The notes beneath the pieces are model-generated. The model was not told the origin of the DNA. It searched no databases and worked only from the letters and a program-made list of their open reading frames with translations. The position numbers and the translations under genes are program-made. A DNA stretch of 64,000 nucleotides from Rebecca billardiae RCC1528. Its lineage: Eukaryota > Haptophyta. This document shows positions 22,149 through 32,378 of the stretch, piece after piece (position 1 is the stretch's first letter; each line of letters opens with the position of its first letter). The stretch lies in NCBI GenBank assembly GCA_965240325.2, contig OZ251230.1, positions 992,001-1,056,000 of the forward strand, read 5' to 3'.

Positions 22149-23630
22149 TCAGGCAGTCATGAGCGCAGCTGAGCGCTGACTGACGTAGGGTAACGCCGGC
22201 CAATCGCAGCCCACGAGAGGCGGTGGCGTCACGACGAACGGCGGGACCGCGTGCCACGAGTCCGCGCCGTCCTCGCGCCACTGCTCGCCAATCTCGGACG
22301 CGACGTCGCTGCTGTACGAGCCCTCGACCGCCTGCAGGAAGGCCTCTCTGTGGACGTCTGCCTCCGCCTCACGGTCGCCCTCCTCGCGCGTCGTGCCCGT
22401 GGGTGACGGCGCCGTCAGCATCTGGTTGAGCGCCCAGCGGAAGTCGCCGTGCGTCTCGTGGTCCAGATAGCGGAAAAGGGCGCCAGGGCTGTTGAGCTCG
22501 TCAAAGGTGCGCTGGAAGGCGCCCACCTCCTTGAGGGAGAGCATGCCAAACACGCGCGCGATGGTGTTCTTGTCGGTGCCCAGCCCGTCGCACGCCGCCT
22601 TCACCCGGCTGGCGAGCAGCTCCAGCCGCGGCGTGAGCCGCGCGAGCACGCCAAACTCCAAGTCGCCCGCCAGCTTCTTGGCCACGTCCTCGCGCAGGCT
22701 GTGCTTCGTCTCAGGGAGGCCGGCGTACGCGGCCTCGATGGCCGCGCAGCGCGCCGGCGAGGCCTTGGCCAGCACCTCGATGAAGACCTCCTCGTCGCAC
22801 CCCATCCACTTGGCCGCGCCCGCCTCGTACAGCCGCCGCGCCTCGTCGGCCGCGCCCACGCCCATCCTGTCCTCGTGCGTGTCCGCGCGCCGGTCAAACT
22901 CGAGCAGCTCGCGCACCCACGCGCCGTAGTGCCTGGAGAAGAGCCCGCTGGTCTCCTTGGTCACGCGCTCGACCATGTCCTCGCCCTTGTGCATCCGCGC
23001 GTACACCGCGGCCGCGCCCCGCAGCTCCTCGTTCGAGCAGCTCGAGAGCAGCTCGAGCAGCACCTTGTCGTCCGCGCCCAGCCCCTTCACCGCGCGGTGC
23101 ACGAGGTACGCGACCTGCTCCTCCTTTGGGCGCAGCCGGAGGGTGAGGAGCTTGCCGAAGGCGGTCATCTCGCCCGTCAGTTTGCCGAGGAGCGTGCGGT
23201 TCTCCGACGAGACGCGCTCCGCCATGCTCTTGCCAAAGGTGCGCAGGAAGTCCGCCTGCGCGCGCCGCAGCTGGTCGCGCGTGCGGCGCATGATGATGTG
23301 CGCCATCGCCTTCTCGTCGGTGCCCCAGCCCGCGCTCGCCGCCTCCACGCCGAGCGCGTCTCGGTGCGCGAGGTACGAGAGCAGCGCGGAGTGCTCGTCC
23401 TCCGTCGCCTGCAGCTCCCTGCCCAGGAAGCGCTTGCGCAGCTCGAGCGATCGCGCCGTAAAGTTGAGGTACGCAGACTCGCAGCGCCGCTTCTCGAGCT
23501 CAGCCTTGAGCGCGGCCTCGTGCTCCTCCTTCTCGCGAATCTGCTGCTGCAGCGCGCGCAGCTCCTCGCGCAGCGCCGCGTTCGGGTCCTCTGGCTCCGG
23601 TGGCGCCTGCGTCGACGCGCCGCAGCCCAT
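22149..23630 (-). CDS. Annexin with N-terminal MGCG acylation signal and coiled coil (annexin 1 of pair)
   Basis: A 493-residue protein with four annexin repeats. The repeat cores are GWGTDEKAMAHIIMRRT, GLGADDKVLLELLSSCS, WMGCDEEVFIEVLAKAS and GLGTDKNTIARVFGMLS. Annexins bind acidic phospholipid membranes in a calcium-dependent way. The first 60 residues form a charged helix (LREELRALQQQIREKEEHEAAL). The first ATG gives MGCGASTQ, which fits N-myristoylation at Gly2 with palmitoylation at Cys3. The open frame extends three codons upstream only through a GTG, so 23630 is the natural start. A C-terminal tail of ~70 residues follows repeat 4. The gene is head-to-head with a second annexin 303 bp away, implying an inverted duplication and perhaps co-regulation. 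Calcium ligands in repeats 2 and 3 look degenerate. Confidence 0.88.
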   Translation of the reverse strand: MGCGASTQAPPEPEDPNAALREELRALQQQIREKEEHEAALKAELEKRRCESAYLNFTARSLELRKRFLGRELQATEDEHSALLSYLAHRDALGVEAASAGWGTDEKAMAHIIMRRTRDQLRRAQADFLRTFGKSMAERVSSENRTLLGKLTGEMTAFGKLLTLRLRPKEEQVAYLVHRAVKGLGADDKVLLELLSSCSNEELRGAAAVYARMHKGEDMVERVTKETSGLFSRHYGAWVRELLEFDRRADTHEDRMGVGAADEARRLYEAGAAKWMGCDEEVFIEVLAKASPARCAAIEAAYAGLPETKHSLREDVAKKLAGDLEFGVLARLTPRLELLASRVKAACDGLGTDKNTIARVFGMLSLKEVGAFQRTFDELNSPGALFRYLDHETHGDFRWALNQMLTAPSPTGTTREEGDREAEADVHREAFLQAVEGSYSSDVASEIGEQWREDGADSWHAVPPFVVTPPPLVGCDWPALPYVSQRSAALMTA

Positions 23631-23863
23631 GATGGACACGCCTGCCTGCGACGGCGCAGGACGGACGGCACCTCGGCGGGGAGTTTAACCTGAGCGCGGG
23701 GCGGCCGCTTGCTGCAATGGCCGCCTCGCGTTGAGGTGCGGGCGCGGCAAAACAATCATACGCGGTGTAAACTGTATGAAACCGCGTGGGTACCGGTAAC
23801 GTCCGGCGACAACGTTTGGCCATCGAGGCGGCAGCAAGCGGCGCCCCGCGCTCACGTATACAC

Positions 23864-23910
23864 GTACAGTTTACTATGTTTTAACGTGCACACTTGGTTA
23901 AGGCGTACGT
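23864..23910 (+). promoter_or_regulatory. GTTTACTA / GTGCACACTTGG element upstream of annexin 2
   Basis: This begins acagtttactatg and continues through ttttaa to cgtgcacacttgg and ttaaggcgt, 23-69 bp before the annexin 2 ATG. It is a near-copy of 21795-21847. It shares its first 11 bases with the wider interspersed family (for example 45041). Confidence 0.5.
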
Positions 23911-23932
23911 GTAACAGACACAGGCCAGGACC

Positions 23933-25315
23933 ATGGACCCCGACCTGGAGCGCTCCGTCCGCGAGGCGCGAGAGCGCGTCGCGGAGCTGGACGCGTCGAT
24001 CTCGACGTTGAACGACCAAATCGGCGAAACCAAGGCAAAGAACAAGTGGATGGTGGGCGAAAAGTATGCGCCGCTCGCCGCCGACTGTGCGCGGCTCGCC
24101 CACCTTGCCTCGATCACGCAGCACGAGCGCGACGAGCTCGCAGACTTCCTCGCCGAGATGGACGCGGACACGATCCAAAAGGCCGTGAAGGGGCTGGGCA
24201 CCGACAAGTCTATGCTCGTCTACGTCTTGTGCCAGCGCACCAAGCTCCAGCTCCAGGCTGTCGCGCGCGCGTTCCGAGCCAAGTACGGCGCGGATCTGCA
24301 GGAGCGTCTTGACAGCGAGCTCAGCGGCGACCTGGGCTACTTCGTGCGCGCGCTCCTCACGCCGGACGTCGAGTACGACGTCGCACTCCTTGGTCGTGCC
24401 GTCGACGGCTGGGGCCAGGGCGACGAAGAGCTCATCGAGTTCCTCGGCACACGCTCGCCGCTCGAGATGAAGCGCGCGCTGCATGCGTATGCGGCGGCCC
24501 ACGGCGCGATTGAGGATAAGCTGCGCGGCTCGGCGGGTGGCGCGCGCAAGGCTTTTCTGTACGCCTGCCTCACGGAATCGCGCGTCGAGGCCGTCGCCGC
24601 CGACGACGCCGCCGCCGAGGCCGCCGCTGCTGAGCTGAGCGCTGCGGGCCTCGGCGGCGGCCAGTGGACGGGTGAGGACGCAGCCATCCTGCCCAGATTG
24701 GTCGCGACCGCGGCGGACGTGCAGACGGCGGCGATCGCGCGCGCGTTTCAGCGCTCGACAGGGACGAGCCTCCTCGAGGCGGCCAAGGCGGCCGACGAGG
24801 AGCTCGCCGCCGCGCTCAAGTGCCGGCTGATGACGCAGCCGCAGCTGCTCGCCGAGGGGCTGCGCCGCGCCTTCCACGGCTGGGGTACCGACGAGCGCGC
24901 GCTCGCGCGCATCTTTGCGAGGCACTCGCTGCGTGAGCTGAAGGAGGTGGGGCAGGCGTACCAGCAGGCGTACGGCGTGACGCTGGTGGACGACCTGCAG
25001 GCAGAGCTCGGCGGCCCCTTCGAGAAGCACTTCCGCGCGGCCATGCTGCAGCGGCTGACTGGTGTGTCGCCCAGCGGTGCGGGCGAGGACGAGCCGCAGC
25101 TCGACGGCCCGCACGAGGGCAAGCAACTCGAGGGCTTCGCGACGAGTGAGCTCGGCACGCGATTTGACACCTACGAAGAAGCAGCTCGCGCGTGCGTACA
25201 CCCATCGTCCAGTGCGGCGGGTGTCACGCGCTTAGGCGCCGAGGGGCCTTTCACGCTGCGCCTGAGCAATCAGCTCCAAGACTCGTCGCAGGGCGAGATC
25301 TCGTGGTTGCGATAG
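23933..25315 (+). CDS. Annexin with N-terminal coiled coil (annexin 2 of pair)
   Basis: A 460-residue protein with a short N-terminal coiled coil (ERSVREARERVAELDASIST) and four annexin repeats between about 75 and 385. Recognisable cores are GLGTDKSMLVYVLCQRT, GWGQGDEELIEFLGTRS and GWGTDERALARIFARHS. The third repeat is degenerate, carrying an Ala-rich insertion (DDAAAEAAAAELSAAG). A C-terminal tail of ~70 residues has no recognised domain. It lacks the MGCG signal of its neighbour, so the two proteins may differ in constitutive membrane attachment. The start context is a good eukaryotic one (accATGG). The sequence is clearly diverged from annexin 1, so the pair is an old duplication. Confidence 0.88.
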   Translation: MDPDLERSVREARERVAELDASISTLNDQIGETKAKNKWMVGEKYAPLAADCARLAHLASITQHERDELADFLAEMDADTIQKAVKGLGTDKSMLVYVLCQRTKLQLQAVARAFRAKYGADLQERLDSELSGDLGYFVRALLTPDVEYDVALLGRAVDGWGQGDEELIEFLGTRSPLEMKRALHAYAAAHGAIEDKLRGSAGGARKAFLYACLTESRVEAVAADDAAAEAAAAELSAAGLGGGQWTGEDAAILPRLVATAADVQTAAIARAFQRSTGTSLLEAAKAADEELAAALKCRLMTQPQLLAEGLRRAFHGWGTDERALARIFARHSLRELKEVGQAYQQAYGVTLVDDLQAELGGPFEKHFRAAMLQRLTGVSPSGAGEDEPQLDGPHEGKQLEGFATSELGTRFDTYEEAARACVHPSSSAAGVTRLGAEGPFTLRLSNQLQDSSQGEISWLR

Positions 25316-25561
25316 ATAGGCGGCGGATGATGGCGCGCTGGAGACTGCTCATGCTGGTGCGGCGCGCGAGCGCGCGGCAAACTCTCACAACTGAGTCACA
25401 GTCCCCGTCCCGCTCGGGCCCCGATTCGTCATAGTATGACGCGACTCGCATCAGCGCGATTCTGACTTTCTGCTGCTGCGCATGATTGTGTCGTCGTCCG
25501 CCGTCCGGTCTGGTAAATCTGGTTGCTGCCGGACTGCAAGCGACTCGGGGCTTACAATACG

Positions 25562-25594
25562 ACAGTTTACTAAAAATAAGAGACGCACACGGGT
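25562..25594 (-). repeat. Copy of the interspersed GTTTACT/GAGACGCACAC element
   Basis: Reads acagtttactaaaaataag then agacgcacac. Members of the family also occur at 43109, 43510, 43885, 45041, 49810, 50604, 62988 and 63260. Confidence 0.75.
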
Positions 25595-25731
25595 GTGGAA
25601 GCGAGTTATACTATACCCAGGTGTGTTTGCTATAGAAGCCTTTCTATGGGAAAATTGAGGGGGTGGCGAATACAGCCTAGCTATAGGGTAGTTGCACCTA
25701 ACCATGCCCCAACCATGATGATACTGTAGTA

Positions 25732-26637
25732 CATGCTGTGAGGATCAGCAGTGGCTGCCGGCTCTCGGTCTCGGCCAGCGACGAGGGAGGTGCCTATCCA
25801 ACCTAACCAGCCAACCATATTTCGGCAGCCAGCATGAGGATCAGCATGGCTGCCGTCTCTCGGGCTCGGCCAGCGACGAGGGGAGTGCCCATCCAACCTA
25901 ACCAGCCAACCATGTTTCGGCAGCCAGCATGAGGATCAGCATGGCTGCCGGCCGGCGCTCTCGGTCTCTGCCAGCGACGAGGGGGGTGCCTATCCAACCT
26001 AACCAGCCAACCATGTTTCGGCAGCCAGCATGAGGATCAGCATGGCTGCCGGCGCTCTCGGGCTCTGCCAGCGACGAGGGGGGTGCCTATCCAACCTAAC
26101 CAGCCAACCATGTTTCGGCAGCCAGCATGAGGATCAGCATGGCTGCCGGCTCTCGGTCTCAGGCCAGCGACGAGGGGGGTGCCTATCCAACCTAACCAGC
26201 CAACCATGTTTCGGCAGCCAGCATGAGGATCAGCATGGCTGCCGGCTCTCGGGCTCGGCCAGTGACGAGAGGGGTGCCCATCCAACCTAACCAGCCAACC
26301 AAGTTTCGTCGCCAGCAAGTGCGAGCATGAGCAAGGCTGCCGGCCGTCCATGCGTCCCGTGCGTCCGCGCGGCCGCCGCGGCCGGCCGGCCTGGACTCAC
26401 GGGACGCGAGAGGGGTGCCCATCCAACCTAACCACCCAACCAAGTTTCGTCGCCAGCATGAGCGCCAGCATGGCTGCCGGCTCTCAGCCAGCCGGCTGGT
26501 CGTGAGATGGTTGCCCATCCAACCTAACCACCCAACCATCGTGGTCACAGCATGCGCGAGCATCAGCATGGCTGCCGGCCCCCACCGAGCTTTGAGAAGT
26601 GGGGTGTGCCAACCTAACCTAACCACCCAACCATTTT
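25732..26637. repeat. Minisatellite of about nine 95-125-bp units
   Basis: Each unit contains catgaggatcagcatggctg, a GC-rich variable middle, and ccaacctaaccagccaacc. Units start near 25732, 25833, 25928, 26029, 26126, 26222, 26326, 26457 and 26551. They diverge toward the right-hand end, where an insert rich in GGCCGCC appears. Frames open through the array are periodic translations of the repeat, not genes. Confidence 0.9.
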
Positions 26638-27255
26638 CTCGTGTGCGCGTTAGTTAGCGCACGTCGCACGAGCGCAGCTGGTCCGTGCGGTGCGGGAGCT
26701 CGTGCGAGCAGCCACACTGCGAGTCCAGATTATGGCGGCGGGGACGCTACCGTCGTTTTCGCGCCGCTGCCGCTGCAACTGCTGGAGCGGCACCACGGCG
26801 GCTCGCCGCGCGGCGCCGGCGCTCGGCTCGCTCGCGGTCTGGCACGCTGGAAGAAGTCGTGTGCGGGTTGTTGTTGACAGACGCAAAATGGGGCGCGGGG
26901 GCGGGTGGGGCAGCTCGAGCCAGCTGACGCGCGGCATGCATCATGCACAGCGGGGAGGTCTGGGATGCACACCTCTCGTGCTGTGATCGAGGCGCGCGCA
27001 GCCCCGCGGAGGCCGCGCGGACCGTTCTCAGTAAGCCGCTGGCAGCAGCAGTGCGTTTCCGGCAGCGGGGAACAAAATGGGGGCGCGGGGGGCGCGGCAA
27101 GTGCGCCCTCGCGAGCGCCCGCATCGAGAGCATCGCGTCTTTGCCGCTCCTGGCGCAGCCACTACCGCGCCCGTCCCGGCGCTGCGCTGGCTCGGGCGGC
27201 GCGGGCGTCGCTAACGCCGATTCGCTTGATGAAAGGCCGCGAGTCCGCTCCGCGA
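26638..27255. other. GC-rich region between minisatellite and its inverted copy
   Basis: Several frames are open on both strands, none with a family signature. The phrase aaaatggggcgcggg recurs with variation near 26885 and 27073, hinting at local duplication. No gene is claimed. Confidence 0.4.
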
Positions 27256-27330
27256 CGAAACTTGGTTGGGTGGTTAGGTTGGATGGGCACCCCACGTTCG
27301 TCGTCGGCGGCAAAGCGGCAGCCATCTTTA
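27256..27330 (-). repeat. Single inverted copy of the minisatellite core
   Basis: The sequence gacgaaacttggttgggtgg, then gttaggttggatgggcac, is the reverse complement of the unit end seen near 26281-26315. The array is thus bounded on its right by an inverted fragment of itself. Confidence 0.75.
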
Positions 27331-27393
27331 TTCATAGATCACATCATCAGCGCATTGTTTTAATGTTTTTGAAATGCTTTTTTAAGATTCTTA

Positions 27394-27610
27394 GCTAGCA
27401 CGGGTGACGGGTCCGGTAATCGCTGTCCGGCTGGGAAGGTTAGCTGGTTAGGCACCAGCCGGCTGTCCGGTGAACTTGGTTAGGTCCGGTAGCGCAGTCC
27501 GGCTGTGATGGTTGGGCACTGGCGGCTCTGTCCGGCGACCTTGGTTAGGTCCGGTGATCGTAGTCCGGCTGGCCACTCTTGGAATGGTTGGGTGGTTAGG
27601 CTGTGGAAGG
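27394..27610. repeat. Degenerate GGTCCGGT / CTTGGTTAGG repeats
   Basis: Three imperfect copies of a block with ggtccggt, gtccggctg and cttggttagg occur here. They share the gttagg core with the minisatellite. Confidence 0.6.
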
Positions 27611-27693
27611 ACGTTTTTGGGCCCCAACCAAATGTGGTGAGTAACCTACTGCTTACGGAAAAAGATTACTCCGGTGTGACTCGCTTCCATGGT

Positions 27694-27873
27694 CACGCAC
27701 ACAGCTCAAGGCCGCAGGCGAGATTGACGCCGCGCCATAACTATGAATCTATTCACTGTCACCGCCCATGAAGCCGTCGCCGATGGTAGCGCCGCCGGAA
27801 GATTCGTTCAGCCGTCCGCCTGCGAGGCCTGGATGAGGGCTGCGGCCGCCTCGCGGCGCGCCAGCGCCCGTCG
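27694..27873 (-). repeat. Interspersed repeat, copy A (SINE- or MITE-like)
   Basis: The reverse complement matches 62874-63031 and 63088-63310 over about 150-180 bp. Shared blocks are gcagccctcatcc, ggctgaacgaatc, ggcgacggcttcatgggcgg and gagctgtgtgcgt. The conserved attcttagtaaactgta end is missing here. Confidence 0.8.
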
Positions 27874-28052
27874 TCCTCGCCCCACCGTCGTCCACAAAAC
27901 GTCGTCGTCCGAACTCGCCGACTGGGCGCCGATGCGACAGCGCGCCCGAACAGGATGAGCATGTAGTAAGGAATGTGGAGCCCCACTGAACAGTAGTCCG
28001 GTCGTATTTTGTAAGCCCCGCTTGCTACTTGCTAGTTGCTGCAAGCTCTCCA

Positions 28053-28160
28053 CTACTCTCCAGCACGGACCAGCAGCGCAGCGCCAGCACGGCGCAGCTC
28101 TCCACGCCCTTGTCTCCACTCTCCAAGCACGGACCAGCTGCGCAGCGCCAGCACGGCGCA
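28053..28160. repeat. Two-copy repeat of about 42 bp
   Basis: The phrase gcacggaccagc followed by gcgcagcgccagcacggcgca occurs twice, about 64 bp apart. It lies upstream of the proline-rich protein gene. Confidence 0.75.
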
Positions 28161-28362
28161 TTGCGACTGAGTGAGAAGTATCATCATCATGAGTCCGGCC
28201 TCCAAAGACCTTGAGTCCGGCGCCCTTGCCGGTGGTTGAATTTGCCGTCCCTCCGCAGGTCCTGCAGGTCCTGCAGGTCACGCAGCCTAGTCGTGCGCCT
28301 GTCGTCTGAATTGAGCCCACTTTTGCGGCGCCAAGAGGTCCCACTCTTGCGTGCGGCCGACG

Positions 28363-29551
28363 ATGGCTCGCGCCGCAATGCGCCATTTCCTTGGTCGTCT
28401 ACTCGTCGCGCTCGTGATCGCCGCGTCCGCGCAGGCTGTTACGCCCTTGCCACCACCGAGCCCGCCGCCCAGCCCGCCCCCGCCAAGCCCGCCGCCGAGC
28501 CCGCCGCCAAGCCCGCCGCCGAGCCCGCCGCCGAGCCCGCCGCCAAGCCCGCCGCCGAGCCCGCCACCGCCGAGCCCGCCGCCAAGCCCGCCGCCGAGCC
28601 CGCCGCCAAGCCCGCCGCCGAGCCCGCCGCCCAGCCCGCCGCCAAGCCCGCCGCCAAGCCCGCCGCCGAGCCCGCCGCCCAGCCCGCCGCCGAGCCCGCC
28701 GCCGACCCCGCCACCGAGCCCGCCGCCGACCCCGCCGCCGACCCCGCCGCCGAGCCCGCCGCCCAGCCCGCCGCCAAGCCCGCCGCCAAGCCCGCCGCCG
28801 AGCCCGCCGCCAAGCCCGCCGCCGAGCCCGCCGCCGACCCCGCCACCGAGCCCGCCGCCCAGCCCGCCACCGCCGAGCCCGCCGCCGAGCCCGCCGCCGA
28901 GCCCGCCACCGCCGACCCCGCCGCCGAGCCCGCCACCACCCTTGCCCCCGCCTTCGCCACCACCGCCTCCCTCGCCCTCACCGCCTCCGCCAAGTCCGCC
29001 GCCGAGCCCGCCCCCCGTGCCGCCGCCGAGCCCGCCGCCGCCGCCGCCGCTGCCACCAACGCCGCCAGCCCCACCTCAGCCACCGAGCCCACCGCCATCC
29101 CCGCCGCCCCCCCCACCCCCGCCACCACCGCCACCACCGCCACCACCGCCGCCGAGCCCACCGCCGCCACCAGCGCCACCGCCACCCTCGCCCTCGCCGC
29201 CGCCGCCAAGCCCACCGCCAAGCCCACCGCCGTCACCCCCTCCGTCGCCTCCGATTCCGCCGATGCCTCCGCCGAGTCCACCCCCGCCAGGCCTGCCACC
29301 CTCACCGCCGCCATCCCCTCCACCGTCGCCTCCGCCCTCGCCTCCTCCCAGTCCCCCAAGCCCGCCCTCGCCGCCCCCCAGCCCGCCGCCGCCGCCTCCA
29401 CCCCCATTCCCACCCCCAAGCCCGCCGCCGCCACCCCCGGATTCACCGCCATCGTTGCCGCCGCCACCCTCTCCGTCGCCTCCGCCGCCAAGCCCGCCGC
29501 CAAAGTACGACGAGCCTCCCAGCCCACCAGCGCCAGCACAGGCAGCGCCAT

Positions 29552-29582
<31 letters not shown>

Positions 29583-31434
29583 GCCGCCCTGCCCACCACC
29601 GAGCCCGCCGCCACCGCCGCTACCCCCTTCCCCGCCACCGTCTCCGCCGCCGCCCCCCATGCCGCCGACGCCGCCGCCGAGCCCGCCACCCCCACCGAGC
29701 CTTCCCCCGCCGCCAGGCCAGCCACCCGTGCCTCCGTCCCCGCCTCCGTCGCCGCCACCGCCGCCGCCGTCGTCGCCGCCGCCGCTCGAGAGCTACGACG
29801 GCACCAGGGACTACCTGCGCTGCCTCGCCTTGGATTCTGCGGCTACGTCTATCGGCGACTACCAGTGCAAGTCCATTCCTGACTGGCGCGATGCCGTCGG
29901 CACCATCCCGACGGAGCTGGGCAAGCTCACCGGGCTGGAGGAGCTCACCTTGGTGAACAAGCGCACGTCGGGCTCAATGCCAACGGAGGTTGGCAAGCTC
30001 ACGCGCCTGCACGACCTCGTGATCGGATGCGCGGGGGGCTCATGTGGCACGATCGACATCGGGCGCCTCCTGCCGACAGAGATCGGCTACCTCACCGCGC
30101 TCAACGACGTGTACGTTTCGAATGTCGACGCGGCCAGCTCGTCTATCCCGACTGAGATCGGTATGTGCACTGACCTCGAGCTCCTCGACGTCGAGGACGC
30201 ATCGATCGGCGGGACGATCCCGAGCCAGCTCATGCTGGGCAGCCTCACTTATCTGCGCTTCGACGTCGTGTCGTCGCTTGCGGGGACCATCCCCACCACG
30301 ATCGGCAACATCCTCACCGACCCCAACCCGAGTGCGCCGCTAGAGGAGGCGTTCGTCGAGCTGAACAACCTCCCTGCAGTCACCGGCACGCTGCCCACGG
30401 AGATCGGACGCATGAGCGGCGTGGTCGAGCTGCAGATCTCTCGCCTGTACAACATGGGCGGCTCGATCCCGACAGAGGTGGGCATGCTGGCGAGTGTGAG
30501 CGATCTGGAGTTGTACAACAACGACCTCGGTGGCGTGCTGCCCACCGAGCTGGCGTGGATCGCGACCAAGGCCTCTGTGCAGACGAGCGACGGCTCGGTC
30601 AAGCCCGGCTCGGGCGGTGGTCCCGTCGACATCCTGAAGGTGCACGGCAACGGGATCGGCGGCGTGATCCCGACTGAGTTCGGCCGCGTGATTGGCCTCT
30701 CCGAATGCGAGCTCGATCTGGCGAACAACCCCTTCTGGGTCGAGCTGGGCGTCGCCCAGCGCGACAACTCGTTCGAGCCGAACCCGATCGCCAAGTACTC
30801 GAAGGCATCCAGCTGCCAGCTGACGGTCGACTACGCCACGCCGCCCTCGCCGCCGCCCGCGGCGACGGGCGAGCCAGCCGAAGGCGTTGACGTCGAGGGC
30901 GAAATCATCCTGGGCGGCGACTGCGCGCAGTGCAGCAGCAGCGAGTTCAAAGACGGCGTGTGCGCGGGCGTCAGCCGCGGCCTTAACGTTGCCAAGAACC
31001 GGTGCAGCGTGACGGACTGCATCTGCGGCTCCATCGTCATCAAGTTCCTGATCCGGCAGGTGAGCGGCGAGTACACCGACAGCATCGCTGTGTCGGACAA
31101 GCTCAAGTCCGCCGACGTCAAGGCCCTCATCGCCAACTACGTCGCAGAGAACACGGGCGTGGCAGTGGCAGCGAACTCAGTCACCCTCATCCGCTTTACC
31201 GAGTTCAGCGTCCCAACGTCCTTCGAGCCGCCGCCCCCGCCGAGTCCACCACCCTCTTCGCCGCCGCCGGCAGCCGCGCCGACAGGCATCGCGTCGACGC
31301 TGACGGACGGCGAGCTAGCTGGAGCGATCATCGGCTCGGTCTTCGGCGGCTGCTGCCTCATCGGCCTCGCCTATGGCCTCTTCGTCTACTTCACCAAGCC
31401 TCCCAGCGGCTTCGAGCCAGCGACACGGGCCTGA
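28363..31434 (+). CDS. Proline-rich (SPPP) LRR transmembrane glycoprotein
   Basis: The 1023-residue protein opens with a signal peptide (MRHFLGRLLVALVIAASAQA). Residues ~29-476 are almost entirely SPPPSPPP-type repeats, the hydroxyproline-rich glycoprotein motif of algal cell walls (pherophorin/extensin-like). Residues ~500-790 contain leucine-rich repeats of the plant extracellular type (IPTELGKLTGLEELTL, PTEVGMLASVSDLEL). A cysteine-containing domain follows, then a short second SPPP linker (~956-975). A transmembrane helix spans ~984-1011 (AGAIIGSVFGGCCLIGLAYG), with a short cytosolic tail. The design suggests a wall-to-membrane connector or surface receptor. The upstream frame begins with GTG at 28351, so the ATG at 28363 is chosen. 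All three frames are open through the proline tract because of its 3-bp periodic codons; only this one continues into the LRR and TM parts. Confidence 0.88.
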
Positions 31435-31726
31435 GCAACGAGATATCCGCCACCCGTTCCGCGAGCTCACATCGCATTCGTGTATGATTCGTGCAACTAC
31501 GCTACATGCCAGCACCGCCACAGTCGCAGCAGCGCAGGAAGACAGCAGCTGCCGTTGGCGTTAGACCGCAGTCTGGCAGTATTGTAGAGGCAGTACCAGA
31601 GTAGCAGCATCAGCATCTTCAGTATAGTTAACAGTCAGCATCATCTGATCGTCGTCATCATATCTGCATCAAAAACCAATAATATAATATAATAGCCAGC
31701 GAGCGCGGCCGCACCCAGACGCGCGA

Positions 31727-32344
31727 ACGCGTGAGGTGACTAGGTCACACCCCCGAAGCCGTCCAGGATGCGACGCCGACCAGGAAGGACTCGCCGATGC
31801 ATTCGAGCAACTACGCCGACAGAAGCCGATGACCGCCTAGACGCCGAAGAGGAAGTACTCGATGGAGCACGTAGACCGCAGGCGCTGGCAGCCGACGCCC
31901 CCCCCCCCCCCAACGCAAGTTTGGGCAGAGCGCGGCGCCGCAGGAGGCAGAGGCCTCGAGGGCCTCCACCCCCCCCGACACCGCGCGCACCCAAGGCCAT
32001 GCCCACCCAGCAACCAGCAGGGTGGGAGGGCAGGGAGAAACAACTCCCAGAAACAACTCCCAGAGGAGGAGCAGCCACCAGCGCAGCGGTGACCAGAGCA
32101 GCCACGCCGGCCGCCGCGCCGCGGGTGCAGCCAGCGAGCGCGGCCGCACCCAGACGCGCATCGCTTGCCAAGCTGCTGAGCCAATCCAGGCCCGCGCCCA
32201 ATCCGGGCCTGGCTCGGCTTGACGACCGGAAAACCTCCAGGCAGCCGGACCCTGGCTGCCAGCCCGCCCTCATGAGGGCTACCGGTGAGTTATACCCGCA
32301 TAACCGAGCGGTTATACAACCATAACTCACTCGGTAGACCCACA
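31727..32344. repeat. Complex repeat, unit 1
   Basis: The left block (31727-31970) recurs at 32379-32620, and the right block (32049-32327) recurs at 33375-33650, both nearly identical. Unit 1 ends in an imperfect inverted repeat: ctaccggtgagttat pairs with ataactcactcggtag. Frames open here are periodic or duplicated and have no domain. Confidence 0.9.
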
Positions 32345-32378
32345 TGAGAGTAGATTGAGGTGGGGGCCGCGTTGATAA

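Noticed and set aside
28236-29882. Long plus-strand frame rich in AEPAAKPA and its minus-strand mirror
   Set aside because: It is a frame shadow of the SPPP repeat. Only the frame that continues into the LRR and transmembrane parts is taken as coding.
31768-32325. Duplicated plus-strand frame in the complex repeat
   Set aside because: The frame exists in both units but is Arg/Pro/Ala low-complexity with a variable poly-C run that would shift it. A repeat reading is simpler.
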